Assembly (NCBI RefSeq): GCF_958295425.1 | Contig: NC_081150.1 | Location: forward strand, 13,143,001-13,207,000 | DNA length: 64,000 nt | DNA from: Solea solea | Taxonomy: Eukaryota > Chordata > Actinopteri > Pleuronectiformes > Soleidae | Direction of reading: 5' to 3' | Shown here: in pieces, positions 1 through 10,779 of the stretch | How positions within the stretch are numbered: the stretch's first letter is position 1 | Layout: the number at the start of each line of letters is the position of its first letter | Translations under genes and position numbers: made by a program | Notes under the pieces: generated by a model | The model's database searches: none | What the model was told of the DNA's origin: nothing | The model's input: only the letters and a program-made list of their open reading frames with translations

Positions 1-540
1 ACTGTCAGCGCAGCTGTCCACCTCAGTTCTCTGTTAATATTTGGTGGATGCCTGGGGGAGTTTTTCAACTTTGTAGAAGTTTGACAACACCCCAGCTCTG
101 ATGGTCCCCCTCCTTTCTTCACTTTATGTTTCGCAACATCCAAGGAAAACTACCCAGCCCAGTGTCAGGTATCAGGGGGTTGCAGTACGTCTGCTCTCGT
201 TTAGCGCGGCCTTACACAAAACAAACATTGTGCAAGAGGACTTCCAGGAACTTGGGAAGAACATGGACTTGTTTAGCTGTGTGGATTCCTCAAGACTGAC
301 ACGAGAATGAGATTTATCTGCCGGAGGGAGTGTGAGGTTAAAGTTGTTCATGCTCAAGTGCTCGGGAACTCGCACCGTTTTGGAAGCGAGTTGCCGAATG
401 AACAGCACGTGTAAGGCAGATGAGAGCTGGAAATTCCTCTCGCGGTGAGAGGAGCTGTTAACGGTGGCTCGTGAAATTCACGCACGTCTAATGATTTGAT
501 TGTTTTTTTTCCTCGTTACGGACAAAGACAAAGACACGGC
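1..540. other. Intergenic DNA downstream of foxo3
   Basis: No exon, repeat family or RNA gene is recognised here. Short open frames on both strands have no recognisable protein. In human the next genes downstream of FOXO3 are ARMC2 and SESN1, so one of these may lie beyond position 1; that is inference from synteny only. Confidence 0.6.
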
Positions 541-565
541 GAAAAAGTGTGGAGCCTCACCAAGC

Positions 566-571
566 TTTATT
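566..571 (-). terminator. foxo3: Distal polyadenylation signal of foxo3
   Basis: Reads AATAAA on the minus strand. The next 60 nt downstream on that strand (plus 500-560) are U/GU-rich (TGTCTTTGTCTTTGTCC then an A/T run), as expected of a downstream element. Using it gives a 3' UTR exon of about 3.5 kb, similar in scale to the multi-kb FOXO3 3' UTR of mammals. A more proximal pair of overlapping AATAAA signals sits at 2312-2321. Confidence 0.55.
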
Positions 572-2056
572 TACATGCGCACCATTTCTTATACAAACTA
601 GATTACAATTCAAAATGGAATACACAGGAAAAATACCCACTAACATCAAGTCAAGAAGAAGCAAGATTAATAAAGGGCAAAGTTCAGAGGGTGTATGGAT
701 GGGAGCTGGACTGGGCCTCTTAACAAGGATAGAAAGGATTCAAGAGAAAGGAAATGTCCAAGAGGTGATTAAGGTATCTAGTGGTATGTCTCTTCTATTT
801 GTTTTTGTTTTTTTTGCTTTTCTTAGTATTATAGTTGCACGTGTTGTGCTGCAGGTGTGTGTGTGTTGAGCACAAGAAGAGAATAATCTGTGTGCAAGGC
901 CTGCTCCACTATCACTGAGTGAAAACCTCCCCTAAAAGCCAGAACTCCCCGACAAGCACAGATATTTAAATCTGAACGCACATAAAAAAAAAAAAAAAAC
1001 GTTTGCAACACCGTGCTGTGATTGAAATCCCCTTTTTGCAGTTCATCAGGGATCAATAACCTCTCTTTAAATAGAAGGGATTCCCTGGGTTCACCTTGTT
1101 CGACTTCACAGGAGGATTAAAGCCATGTTTAGTACAGTCGTGACAAATTCAAATAATAAGCGGTTGGGGAATAGGCTCAGGGATTCCACCTGACGAAAGA
1201 AAGATGGACATTTTACACGTGACGAGATGTAACAGGTTCCAGCTCACCGTCGACTACGTCAAGGTAAAAAAAAAAACAACAATGACTCACTGAGAGCACC
1301 AGGACGTGAGCTTACTGTTCTTCACGTGGAATAAATCAAGTGAGAAGCTGAGGAGCGTCCATTAAAGGCGCTTTCCCCCGTGCCGATGTTGATGTACACT
1401 TCTAATAATAAACCCCTTAATGCAGATGGATGGTTCAAGTGCTGCTCCGTGAGCCCTGATTTAAAAAGAAATGCACACCGAGTGTGCATTTGAGTGCTTA
1501 AGATACAGGGATCTTCTCTGTATTACAAGTTCTGTCAAGGGACGGCACCATTGGCAGGGTGAAGGGGGGTCAGCTACGTCATGCACTAAACCTCGGATAG
1601 CACAGGAGATCATTCGAGCCAACCATGCACCATACACACTCCTCTTCCTTGGCCTCAGAGTGATACGCACACATCTGTACACTATTATACACAGAAGGAC
1701 ACACGCTTCATGTCACTGCCCCCAGACGAAGACAGGGGGTACCAGGGGTCTGCAGATGCTACACCGTTTTCAACGACTGCGTCACTGACAACAGCGTTCC
1801 CCTCTACCTGGCGCATGTAATGTTGTTCATCGCTTCTTCAGCTTTACCTTTCAGAGGTATCACAAAGTACTACCTATACAGAGACATACACCGAGTATAT
1901 ATATATGCATTTCACACAGTTCATAATGCATAAATACACATACATGCATACAGTCTGCTGTGTTGTGTGCACCATGAGAGATCGCAAGGTGGGGGGAGGA
2001 GGAGGGGGTTACACGTCATCGTGAGATTATTTCAACAGAAGAAAAACACGCAGTAG

Positions 2057-2058
<2 letters not shown>

Positions 2059-2092
<34 letters not shown>
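2059..2092. repeat. (AC)n microsatellite in the foxo3 3' UTR
   Basis: About 17 uninterrupted AC units. In the foxo3 transcript this is a (GU)n run. Confidence 0.95.
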
Positions 2093-2094
<2 letters not shown>

Positions 2095-2311
2095 ACTCAG
2101 GAGATACAGGAAGTCACCGGCAGGAGCACCAGGCGTGTCCGTATGGGGATGTGTGCATGTGCGCGTCACGAGTCCGACAAGTGGAAAAAAGTGAAACCCA
2201 AAAAACAAATAAGAGACCGCGTGAAGTCCAACATTTATCTTGCTTCCTCCTCTTCGTCATGACGATCAAAAGTTCACAGGTTACAAGTTCACAAACACAA
2301 AGCATTACTGT

Positions 2312-2321
2312 TTTATTTATT
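2312..2321 (-). terminator. foxo3: Proximal alternative polyadenylation signals of foxo3
   Basis: Two overlapping AATAAA hexamers on the minus strand. Use would give a UTR exon of about 1.75 kb, leaving both miR-182 sites (3992, 2602) in the shorter transcript. Usage cannot be judged from sequence. Confidence 0.35.
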
Positions 2322-2601
2322 TTTTGATTTTTTACCAAGAAATGTTAAAACACCATTAGAATGTGACTTGATGTTACTTAAATGGGAAGCCTCCCTTTTC
2401 CCCCCTGAGTGATTCTATACTGTATATATGCATATCAAGCCCCACAAGCTCATTTCAAGAAAACAGCAGAGCTTAACACAGATCCCTGGTATTATTCTTT
2501 TTTTTCTATCTAGGTGTGTGTGTGTCATATGTGTGTGTGTGTGTGTGAATGTGCATGCTGTGATTTGGCTGCCAGCATATCCTACTGTTTGTTTCAAGTA
2601 A

Positions 2602-2609
2602 TTTGGCAA
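2602..2609 (-). promoter_or_regulatory. miR-182 8-mer seed match, distal
   Basis: Minus strand reads TTGCCAAA, the full complement of miR-182 positions 2-8 followed by A; it is also a 7-mer-A1 for miR-96. It lies in the predicted foxo3 3' UTR. Confidence 0.5.
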
Positions 2610-3286
2610 TATACAGAGATAGCTTATTGTTTTACTCGAGAAACAGATGGCTTCTAGAGGAATGAGCCTAAAACCCTGCTCTCCCCGCCGTCTACATGTT
2701 CGACCTCGCCGTGCTACAGGTGGCCGCAGCTTTGCTTCTGCAGGTCATGGGAAAAAAACAAAACAAAAAAAAACAACAAAACAAAACAGGTAAACAAAAA
2801 AAAAACAAAAAAAATACAAAAAATCTAAAACTCACGGCTTGCTCTGAGGACAGGATTCAACACTGTTTACATAGCACCTGTTATGGTGTGGAAATGTTCA
2901 CAAACCTAGGACACAGGTATTCATTTTGGCTACATCATATGCTGTGATAAGTGACCTCGACGGAGCTCATCAGAGGCTAAGAAAAACAGAAAACAGTAAA
3001 CCCCCCCCCCCTCCTCCCCTTCTTGAACTTTCCACCGCCCTGCACTGCACTGTACAAATATCCATGACAGAGATTTTCTTCCTAAAGTCTTATTTCATTC
3101 TTTTTTTTTTTTACAGTTAGATATACACAGAAAAAGAAAACATATCTTGTAGTATCAGACTAACTGTAATATAACCCCCCTCGGTATGCTGCAGTTACGT
3201 TAAATTCAAGCAATTTATAAGAGTGAAACTGGTCGTGCATGACGGTATATTGAGATATTTTCACTTCTAAACTTCTTGCGAACAGT

Positions 3287-3308
3287 GGGGGGGGGGGGGG
3301 GGGGGGGG
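3287..3308. repeat. 22-nt G homopolymer
   Basis: Uninterrupted G run on the plus strand, hence C22 in the foxo3 transcript. Length is likely to vary between individuals and assemblies. Confidence 0.95.
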
Positions 3309-3991
3309 AAGTGTGTACGTTTGTGTCTGCGTGTACTGGACGTGTGGCTGCTCAGCGACTAAACTCCTCATCCATTGTTTTGATTTTGATTTTGACAGAC
3401 CAGTCTTCTTGTTGTTTTTTTGTACAGACATGTATGACGCAGAAGCAATTAATGATTAAACAGAAAATCCAAAAATCAAACACTGAACATTTAAAATCTC
3501 TAAGGGAGAACAGAGGGACTTTTGTTTTTTCATTCATCATTAGACTTCGCAGAAGACCACTGGATCAGATTTACACCACATCACTTCTTGATGTTTTTCA
3601 CTTTACACTTCTGTCTCTCTCTCTTTTCTTTTTTAAATCTTCAAAGGGAACAACTGCACCGTGCACTCCTCCCATCTTTGCTTTAGTCCTTGTATTTCAC
3701 CTGAAACGTCCTTTTGATAAGCAGAGTCTATTGACAGGTGTCAAAGGAACATTGCATAACTCTGAGATTTGTTGTGATTGTTTGACGTAGCTTTCTTTTT
3801 TTCTTCTTCTTCTTCTTCTTATTTTTACTGTTGTTGTTTCACAGGAGGCTTTGAGGGATTATGTGCAGCATCTCTACAAGTCTGTCAGATTGTTCATAGT
3901 TCACCAGTGTGGGAGCAAAAGGTAAAGCTCTCGAGAGGAAGTCTTCTTCTGTAAACATAGGGTTTGTATTTCGTATTGTGCTGATGGCAGG

Positions 3992-3999
3992 TTTGGCAA
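3992..3999 (-). promoter_or_regulatory. miR-182 8-mer seed match, proximal
   Basis: Minus strand reads TTGCCAAA, about 50 nt into the UTR exon and about 80 nt after the foxo3 stop codon. miR-182 and miR-96 are established regulators of FOXO3 in mammals, so a near-stop site is functionally plausible. Confidence 0.6.
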
Positions 4000-4046
4000 A
4001 AAGGATGTTGTCTGGCTGATCTTCTCTTGCACCACACAGTTCAGAC

Positions 4047-4795
4047 CTGGGGAGAGAAGGAGATTGGACAATTATGTCTCAGTAGTTAAATGTTTCTCTG
4101 GATTATCTGACTAATCTGACCAAACCACTGTACGGACAGTTAAGAGAGGTCATTTAATCTGCTTAAAGCTACCATCAGTTCCACGACAGTACTTCAATGC
4201 TGGATAGCACACCATGTTGTCAATTGCTTTTATAGCTGGATGACTTATACCAACTGGTGTAAAGCTATTGGATACGCTATGTGTGTGAAGGGTATAAAGT
4301 CTGCATTATACTGCCACATAATGTAATAAATTCTTCACATTGTCTAAAAATAAGAGCCTGTAGGAGGAAGTATCTTGTGTATTATCACTTTAAATATAAA
4401 CTATTTGATTTTTATAGCCTAAAATTCATTTCTTTTTTGTACTTAAGGTAAGGGGTCTGTTTTGACGAGGCTGCCATCTTCAGCAGACGTGTTTCTACAG
4501 CAGCTCAAACGGACAATCGCATATTTTAAAGCAGGAGATTACGGAGCAAACACTAGTGAATGACTTTGCCCACATGAACATGATGCATATACCAAAAGAG
4601 AAGGAAAAAAGAAGCAGCCGTTGGTTACACCTTCAGTCTCATTTGATGTCACAAATTGAATTCATCTTTAACGTACTTGGAAATCAAGGTAATTGGAGGA
4701 AAGAGCATCCATGATTCCAACAGTACACCTTAATATGCCCTTCTTTTCTCAAATGCCACATGAATTGCATTATGTACACACTCAAGCACTCATAC
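4047..4795 (-). other. foxo3: foxo3 intron within the 3' UTR
   Basis: Bounded on the minus strand by donor AGCAG|GTATGAG (exon end 4796) and acceptor CCCCAG|GTCTG (exon start 4046); 749 bp. The donor is 29 nt after the stop codon, inside the roughly 50-55 nt limit, so the junction should not trigger nonsense-mediated decay. Nothing else is recognised inside it. Confidence 0.75.
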
Positions 4796-4824
4796 CTGCT
4801 CTGCTCCATCCTGGCCTGACCCTC

Positions 4825-6261
4825 TCAGCCAGGTACCCAGCTCTGCTTGGTGCTAGTGAAGTTGCCAACTCCGTTCATGTTGGCCAAAGAGTCAAAGTTA
4901 AAGTCCAGGCCGTCTGCGTCCATCAGCTCGTTCCTGATGATGGAGTCCATGTCACACTCCAGGCTGCTGTTGAACATGTCCAAATCCAGATCTGTGGGGA
5001 ATCGGTCCTGACAGATCCCTCCACTGCTGCTAACGGTTCCATTCAGGAAGAGGGAAGTGTCGATCTGCATAGAGGATGACCCATTACCTCCCAAGGGTGA
5101 GAGCAAGAGCTGCTGCTTAACATTAGCCAGAATGTTAGCCTCATTAGCTAGGTTCAGACCTCCATTTAAAGATCTCAGGGAGCTTTGGTTGTGGTTGTTA
5201 CCCTGCAGCATCTCACCTTGGCTGCCCTGAAGACCCCCGGTGGTCCCAAAAGTCATCACAGGATCGTTGCGGAGTATGAGACCACGACGGGAATTCTGGG
5301 AAATGACAGCTGCGGCGCTGGCCTGTGACATGAGTGGGTCTGATTGAGTCATCATGACATCGCTGTGGCTGTGACTGTCAGAGTTGAGCAGATCCTGTAG
5401 TGTCTGGCCGCCAAAGCGAGACATGCTGATGCTGGAGAAGGAGGTCTGCTTGTTCTCCTGGATGGTCTGCATGGGGGACGGACGCAGAGAACCCGCCGTG
5501 TGGGGTCCAAAAATGGAGTTACTGAAGCCGTTAACTCCACCATTAGGAGAAGGGTTGGTGGAGGAAGAGGAGTTGGAGGAAGGTGAGCCAAGCCCGTTGG
5601 GTTTGGAGCCAAAACTGAACCCTGAGGAATCATTTTGAGAGGACTGGCTGGAAGTGGTTGGCACCAAGTTGATATTATCAAGCAGCTCATCCATTAGCTC
5701 ATCTGTGAGTCCATCATTCAGGTTCATTGTGCCTGCCAGATCTGCCAGGCGGGGCAGTTCAGTAGGAACAGCTTTCCCATTGGTTGTGGTGTTGCCAGGA
5801 GAGAGCGTTTTGCCAGGGCTGGAGTAGAACATAGGCGAGAGGGGGGGCTCATCATCGGGCACCTCATCTAACTCAGGGTTGGCCAGAATTGGTGAGAGGC
5901 GTCCGCTTAGAGTGCTGGCATTGGAGTTAGTGCGGGAGCGGAAGTCTGTCCAGGCATCAAGCTCCTCACTGCTGCGTGACGTTGGGCTTCCTGGCCACTT
6001 GGAGAGACCTGAAGGACTGTCCCCACTGCCTTCACCAGCTGCAGCAGCTGCAGCTTGCAGGGCCGCCTTCTTCTTGGCAGCGCGGCCACGGGCAGACTTG
6101 GTGTACTTGTTGCTGTTGTCCATGGACACTGCACGGCGGCGAGGAGCCTTCCCACCCTTCCCTCCCTCGGGGTTGATCATCCACCAGGAACTCTTCCCTG
6201 TCCCCTCATTCTGGACTCGAATGAAACGGCTGTGGAGGGAGAGGTTGTGTCGGATGGAGTT
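4825..6261 (-). CDS. foxo3: Forkhead transcription factor FoxO3, coding exon 2 (residues 188-665)
   Basis: Encodes the recognition helix and C-terminal two thirds of FoxO3. The exon begins after acceptor TTGTGTTACAG with NSIRHNLSLHSRF (helix 3), continuing phase 0 from exon 1. Visible elements: wing 2 and Akt site RRRAVSMDN (S233, human S253 equivalent); basic NLS with KKKAAL (about 250-255); third Akt site RSRTNSNAS (S300, human S315); leucine-rich NES MNLNDGLTDELMDELLDNI (366-384); KIX-binding segment with QTLQDLLNSDSHSHSDVM; acidic C-terminal transactivation segment (611-665) with LECDMDSIIRNELMDADGL, ending QSWVPG and TGA at 4827-4825. These C-terminal motifs separate FOXO3 from FOXO1, FOXO4 and FOXO6. 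A run of six alanines (257-262) follows the NLS. FoxO3 is a nuclear transcription factor of stress resistance, apoptosis, metabolism and stem-cell quiescence, excluded from the nucleus after Akt phosphorylation. Intact, no frameshift. Exon continues 29 nt past the stop to 4796. Confidence 0.98.
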   Translation of the reverse strand, partial: NSIRHNLSLHSRFIRVQNEGTGKSSWWMINPEGGKGGKAPRRRAVSMDNSNKYTKSARGRAAKKKAALQAAAAAAGEGSGDSPSGLSKWPGSPTSRSSEELDAWTDFRSRTNSNASTLSGRLSPILANPELDEVPDDEPPLSPMFYSSPGKTLSPGNTTTNGKAVPTELPRLADLAGTMNLNDGLTDELMDELLDNINLVPTTSSQSSQNDSSGFSFGSKPNGLGSPSSNSSSSTNPSPNGGVNGFSNSIFGPHTAGSLRPSPMQTIQENKQTSFSSISMSRFGGQTLQDLLNSDSHSHSDVMMTQSDPLMSQASAAAVISQNSRRGLILRNDPVMTFGTTGGLQGSQGEMLQGNNHNQSSLRSLNGGLNLANEANILANVKQQLLLSPLGGNGSSSMQIDTSLFLNGTVSSSGGICQDRFPTDLDLDMFNSSLECDMDSIIRNELMDADGLDFNFDSLANMNGVGNFTSTKQSWVPG

Positions 6262-8359
6262 CTGTAACACAAGAGAGAGAGAGAGAGAGAGAGGTGGTGA
6301 GCAATGTGTTCAAAATCCTCTTGAGGTAGTCACTCACATAATTCCTGTCATCGATATTGATCTGTTGTGTTGCAGCTTTCCTGTTGCCAATGAAACATTC
6401 AATGAATACGCCTCATCACATCCTACTACACTGATCCATAAACCACCCACTACCAATTATTCTGCAGCATCTTCAGCAACTGGTCTATGTGTGTAGACAG
6501 ACAAACAAAGCAAACAAGCCTATTGTTTCACTCGTTCCTGCACTTAATATAGACAGGAGCACAGTAATGTGCAGCAGCACCGAATGCTGACGTCTGCATT
6601 GTTCCCACCGCAGCTTTTGTCTTGCAAGAATAAAAGAGAAAGGAGCAGTAGTGGTCTATAATCATGCCTCTCCTTGATCTTGAATGAGGCCGTGTTTTGC
6701 GTGAGTAGCACATTTTGTTTTCGAATCACGTGTGTGTTTGTGCTTTGCCTGTGTCTGTGTGTGTGTGTGTGGCTCTTTGCTGTGTGGGGGGGAATCAGTC
6801 CTTACAGAGCAGTTTGAGTCAATGAGTTTAAGTCATAAAACATGTGTATGTAATGCTCAAGCATGTCTTGAATAAATCTGGCTTAATAGACCTTTTTTTA
6901 CAGCAGATATTTGTCGACTTGAACAGTTGCTTTTACCAGTGACTTTAATTAGGGTTCCACTCAAGGTTTAAGAGAACCAGGGTTGTGCTATTGTTCAAGT
7001 GTAAGGGTAGGTCACACAAATACTTGACACTCTAACCTGTTAGAAGAAGTGTTTTTGTGGATGTGTTCCAAATAAAGTGATTGAAAGATAATTACATTGT
7101 ACGGTCATTATAGCATCACAGCAAAACAACAAATCTTCTGCACAGTACTGTCAACCACAAAAAAAACAACACACACACAAGCCTCTCAGGCTGTACCTCT
7201 GGCGCTTTATATTATACACAATATAAAGCATTCGCACATACTTGCACTTCAGCGATACCAGTACAGTAACCAGTAACTGATTAGAGCAAGTTAAATGAGG
7301 GCATGTATGATGTGAGCCCTGGCTTTGCGGTTATTTAAGTCTCCACATTCCACCTTCACATGATGATTTGTCTAAATTACAGCCATGCACACGTTCCATC
7401 TGGTCACTCCCAGAAACACACACTTGCAGCCATCTGGTTACTTAAGATGACATTATTTCACGGTTCTTATATGACAGGATAATGGAGGCATACTAATGAC
7501 ACTGAGAGAAATATATACATGTGCTGTTACACCATGGTATGCAATGGCTGATTATCTGTTGATGACCTTTTGACTGGAACCTTTTTGGGGTTTTTGTGAC
7601 ACTTGATTCTCGTTCTTCCAGCTGAAGACCTTTTTGAATTCATTATTTCACCCCAAATCTCCTTCTCTTTCCATCCCGCCTTCTTCTTTCGCACACATCG
7701 CTCTTATGAGTCCGGAGGGACTCTGGGGATATGCTATATCCTCTCATGTAAACAACCTAACCGCCATCCACAGCATGCCAAGCACTTTCCCTTCTCTGTT
7801 TTACTGCTATATATATTTTTACTCCCTAAAAGAGAAGGGATCTCAGGGTTCAAACCAGAGAGGGCCAACATTTTCTCATTTTTGTGGCAATCGCTATATT
7901 GTTTTCCATGAAGCAGTGCCGTCTTTCCTGGACAACAGTTTAGAGACAATTTGGTCTGGACGACTGTTATTCTGGTCAAAGGAGAAAAAAGAGTGGGTTT
8001 GAATTGCATTTTCAAGAGTGCTACACTGGTAGACGAAAACAAGTATAATTCCTGGGGTCAAACTGAACCTCTGACCTTATACAAGTGTGTGCTTTTTCCA
8101 TAGTTGTATGGTAATGCAGTTTTCAAGATCTTTTGCAGCTGTAAAAGGTGTTTTTTTTGTGTTATGCTGAGTTGCACGTCATCATGAAAAGTGGTTGTAT
8201 GTGAATGCGTGTGTGTATGTATGTGTGTTTGCATCCAAGTGTGTGGGTGTGTATTCTATGACATGAGGTAAGATTAGAAGAGATACCAGGGAGACCAGTG
8301 TTTATCCTCTGCCAGCATCTCTTGAGGCATGATGTAATGCTGCTTTATTACAGGCCAGT

Positions 8360-8407
<48 letters not shown>

Positions 8408-9420
8408 TAAATGTTTCCAGCTGCCAGGATGTAAATAATGGCAGAGGACAGACTTTGTGAAGGAAAAAGGAGAACATCAGGTGGGATGAATGAGGGCAAA
8501 ATGAATGGAATGTGCATTTCCTTCTCTGGCTGCTGTAAACATTCACCTGCCAGAACCTGACACTTCATCAGTCCTTCTCCCTCACTTCGTTCTACTCTCT
8601 CTTTATCCAAGCATCCCTCTGCTCCCTCCGTCAACACAGCCACTTGTTTAATTTTTCTGCCGCTTGTATCCTTCACACATCAGGCAAGCTCATTCCAACG
8701 TGATCAAACAGCAATAAAAGAGGAAAGGAAGTATGAAACTAAAACACGGACAGTGAGAAAAAAATAAACAACAACTCAGTTTTACTTTCAATGTGGCACC
8801 ACAAACATAATCTACTTCATATCAGGATGGAGCAGGAGTGGTGTTTGCCTCGTGTGCGTCTCTCGTGGCATTTCTCTGTGTGAGTGGGAAACTGTATGCT
8901 TACTGTAGCTCCTCTGGGGTATTCCCAGAGCCCATTAATAAAAACAGCTCATAGAGACGGCCGTTCTGATTCATAACTCCTACTATGCAACCACACGAGC
9001 TAAATAAAACACATATATACAGTACTGGCGGTTGAGATCGAGAGCTTTCCGAAAGATAATCATGCAGTTCACACAGTTGCTCTTGACCTTATATTTCCCA
9101 GTGCCATAAATGAACACACATAAACGCTGTTCTACCACCGAACATTAGTTTATTATATAATATATATTCACTACATTCACATCAACGGTTTTATCAACAT
9201 GTTACTGTGTTACCTTTAAAAGTGAGCAAATTATCAAATTAATTCATGCAATGCTGATTGAGCCTCAGCTCAGTATAGTGATGCTAAGTATCTTGTCACC
9301 CGGCAACACATCTCAAGATAGATGGAGGCCACAAGCTTAATGGAGTATGGCTGAACACACCAAAGAAAAAGCCATCGAGTCAATTCTTCTGCTGTCTTTC
9401 AGTAATTTGATGGAATAAGT
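6262..9420. other. foxo3 intron, segment next to exon 2
   Basis: Contains a (GA)n run beside the exon 2 acceptor (6271-6294), a 10-bp-arm inverted repeat (7204-7229), an exact FOXO-binding 8-mer GTAAACAA (7748-7755) and a compound (TC)n(CA)n microsatellite (8361-8403). No gene is recognised. Confidence 0.6.
8361..8403. repeat. Compound (TC)n(CA)n microsatellite
   Basis: A TC run passes directly into about 14 CA units. Confidence 0.95.
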
Positions 9421-9424
9421 GCTT

Positions 9425-9590
9425 CTTGTATACACACAATGCTCCCTCTGTCAGGTCTGATAGTATTGCTTGACAGAGCCCATTTTCCGATAAAGTATCC
9501 GGCATACAAATAATGTTGCAGTGTTTCTGTTCGAGAAGAACTATGATGACACTATCAACAAAAACAACCAAAAGTAACACTGCGGCTTTA
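9425..9590 (-). mobile_element. Interspersed repeat, CAGTGYGTAAC-start family, copy 1
   Basis: Read on the minus strand it starts TTTAAAGCCGCAGTGTTAC and ends with a GGCTCTGTCA, CAGAGGGAGCAT, GTGTATAC block. It aligns by eye with the plus-strand copy at 19121-19297 and with a 3' piece at 61970-62046. Probably a short non-autonomous element; class not determined. Confidence 0.6.
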
Positions 9591-9865
9591 AATGATAATG
9601 TCCCACTGCATCGTGTTGCTTTACACTGCTGAGAAATCTCACCAGTTATCTTATGAAATATAAAATAATAATTCTTTTTGCTTTCTATGACTGTTTTTGG
9701 ACGACTTTACAAACACCGCTGCTGCTGCTGCTGGTCTACAAAACCAGACAATCATCAATTGTTCGTGAGACCAGTTATCCAGGTTCACCAGGGGTTACAT
9801 TGCTGAAGCCAACTCACTCAAAGTAGCCTGACAGAGCTGAACTTGCTTTGTGAGACTGGCCCCAG

Positions 9866-9912
9866 CTGTGTGTGTGTGCGTGTGTGTGTGTGTGTGTGCG
9901 CATGTGTGTGTG
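9866..9912. repeat. Interrupted (TG)n microsatellite
   Basis: TG repeats with three C interruptions. Confidence 0.85.
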
Positions 9913-10089
9913 CACCAGCTGCAGCCAGAGCTCAGGAACACAGAGGCCTTTTTGTCCATCAGCAACATGTGGGAACAATTAATCACTGTCAGCAACCACG
10001 CTAGGAATCCCTCACTCTCCTTTGTCTCATTATTCTGATTGTTGGAGGTGCGTAGGTGGGAACTCGTATGTTTGCCTTCATGTTAATCT

Positions 10090-10290
10090 AAATCGTAGTG
10101 GGCGTGGGTACAGAATTTAAAGACGTCGCTTTTTGGAAACGCTTCCCGTCGACCAACAGGGTCGTTTAGAAGCAGGTTCCTTGGATTGGAGCATTGGACT
10201 CTAAGAACGCGCTCTAATTGGATGTGGCTGTGCTAGTTTCGCCGGTGGTGATTGGTGGATGGGAAGTGATCTGCGTAGCTAGGCAGTGCA
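10090..10290 (-). promoter_or_regulatory. Candidate intronic promoter-like block with four inverted CCAAT boxes
   Basis: On the minus strand (the foxo3 sense strand) four CCAAT pentamers fall within 71 bp (plus ATTGG at 10185, 10193, 10217 and 10251). Beside them are a GC-box-like GGGCGTGGG (10100-10108), a GACGTC core (10122-10127) and locally more CpG than the surrounding intron. It lies about 4 kb upstream of exon 2. Clustered NF-Y sites with GC boxes are typical of TATA-less promoters. It could start a transcript entering exon 2 without exon 1, but no transcript evidence is available, so this is inference. Confidence 0.35.
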
Positions 10291-10737
10291 GAGAAGGGAG
10301 GGGCTACTCTACACTGTATTGCAAGTGTGTTTCATCAGCCAGCTACAGCACATATCTGAACTCAAAAGGCCCAGTTGCACTTCATCAGGCGCTTTGAGTT
10401 TGTGTGAAAGAAACATTTTACCAGTCAGTCCACAACTGACACAACCCCACACAAAATAAACACTCACACACTTCAACACAAAACTCAGCAAACAGCGCCT
10501 CGTGTTCTGTGCTACAGAGAAGTGCTGGGTCACAGGGTTACAGTGTCATGGACTATGGAGATAGCGGCGGGTCAAAGGTCATACTGCTCTGAGGTCGACT
10601 CTCTCACCTCACACACGCCCTGGTCCCTCCCCTTTAACCCTGTTTCACTGCTATGATTGGAGGAACTCTGTGACCTGAGCCTCGCACCTCTGGTGTGCTT
10701 AAACACCCACTGACACCACACTTGTGTGTCTCTGACT

Positions 10738-10740
<3 letters not shown>

Positions 10741-10776
<36 letters not shown>
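10741..10776. repeat. (TG)n microsatellite
   Basis: 18 uninterrupted TG units. Confidence 0.95.

Positions 10777-10779
<3 letters not shown>

Larger units (their letters stand above)
545..4046 (-). other. foxo3: foxo3 terminal exon, 3' UTR only
   Basis: A strong acceptor on the minus strand (pyrimidine tract CTCCTTCTCTCCCCAG, junction at 4047/4046) pairs with the donor at the end of coding exon 2 (4795). FOXO genes characteristically have a last exon made of 3' UTR, which supports this pairing. The lower boundary is set by the AATAAA at 566-571 and is approximate. Within the UTR are two perfect 8-mer matches to the miR-182 seed (3992-3999, 2602-2609), A/T-rich blocks, a 22-nt G run on the plus strand (C run in the RNA; 3287-3308) and a CA microsatellite (2059-2092). 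No other coding sequence is seen. Confidence 0.75.

Noticed and set aside
3311..3790. 159-residue plus-strand frame in the foxo3 3' UTR region
   Set aside because: Antisense to the predicted UTR, low-complexity and without recognisable domain.
5879..6496. 205-residue plus-strand frame across foxo3 exon 2
   Set aside because: Shadow of the sense exon; runs into intron and a GA repeat.
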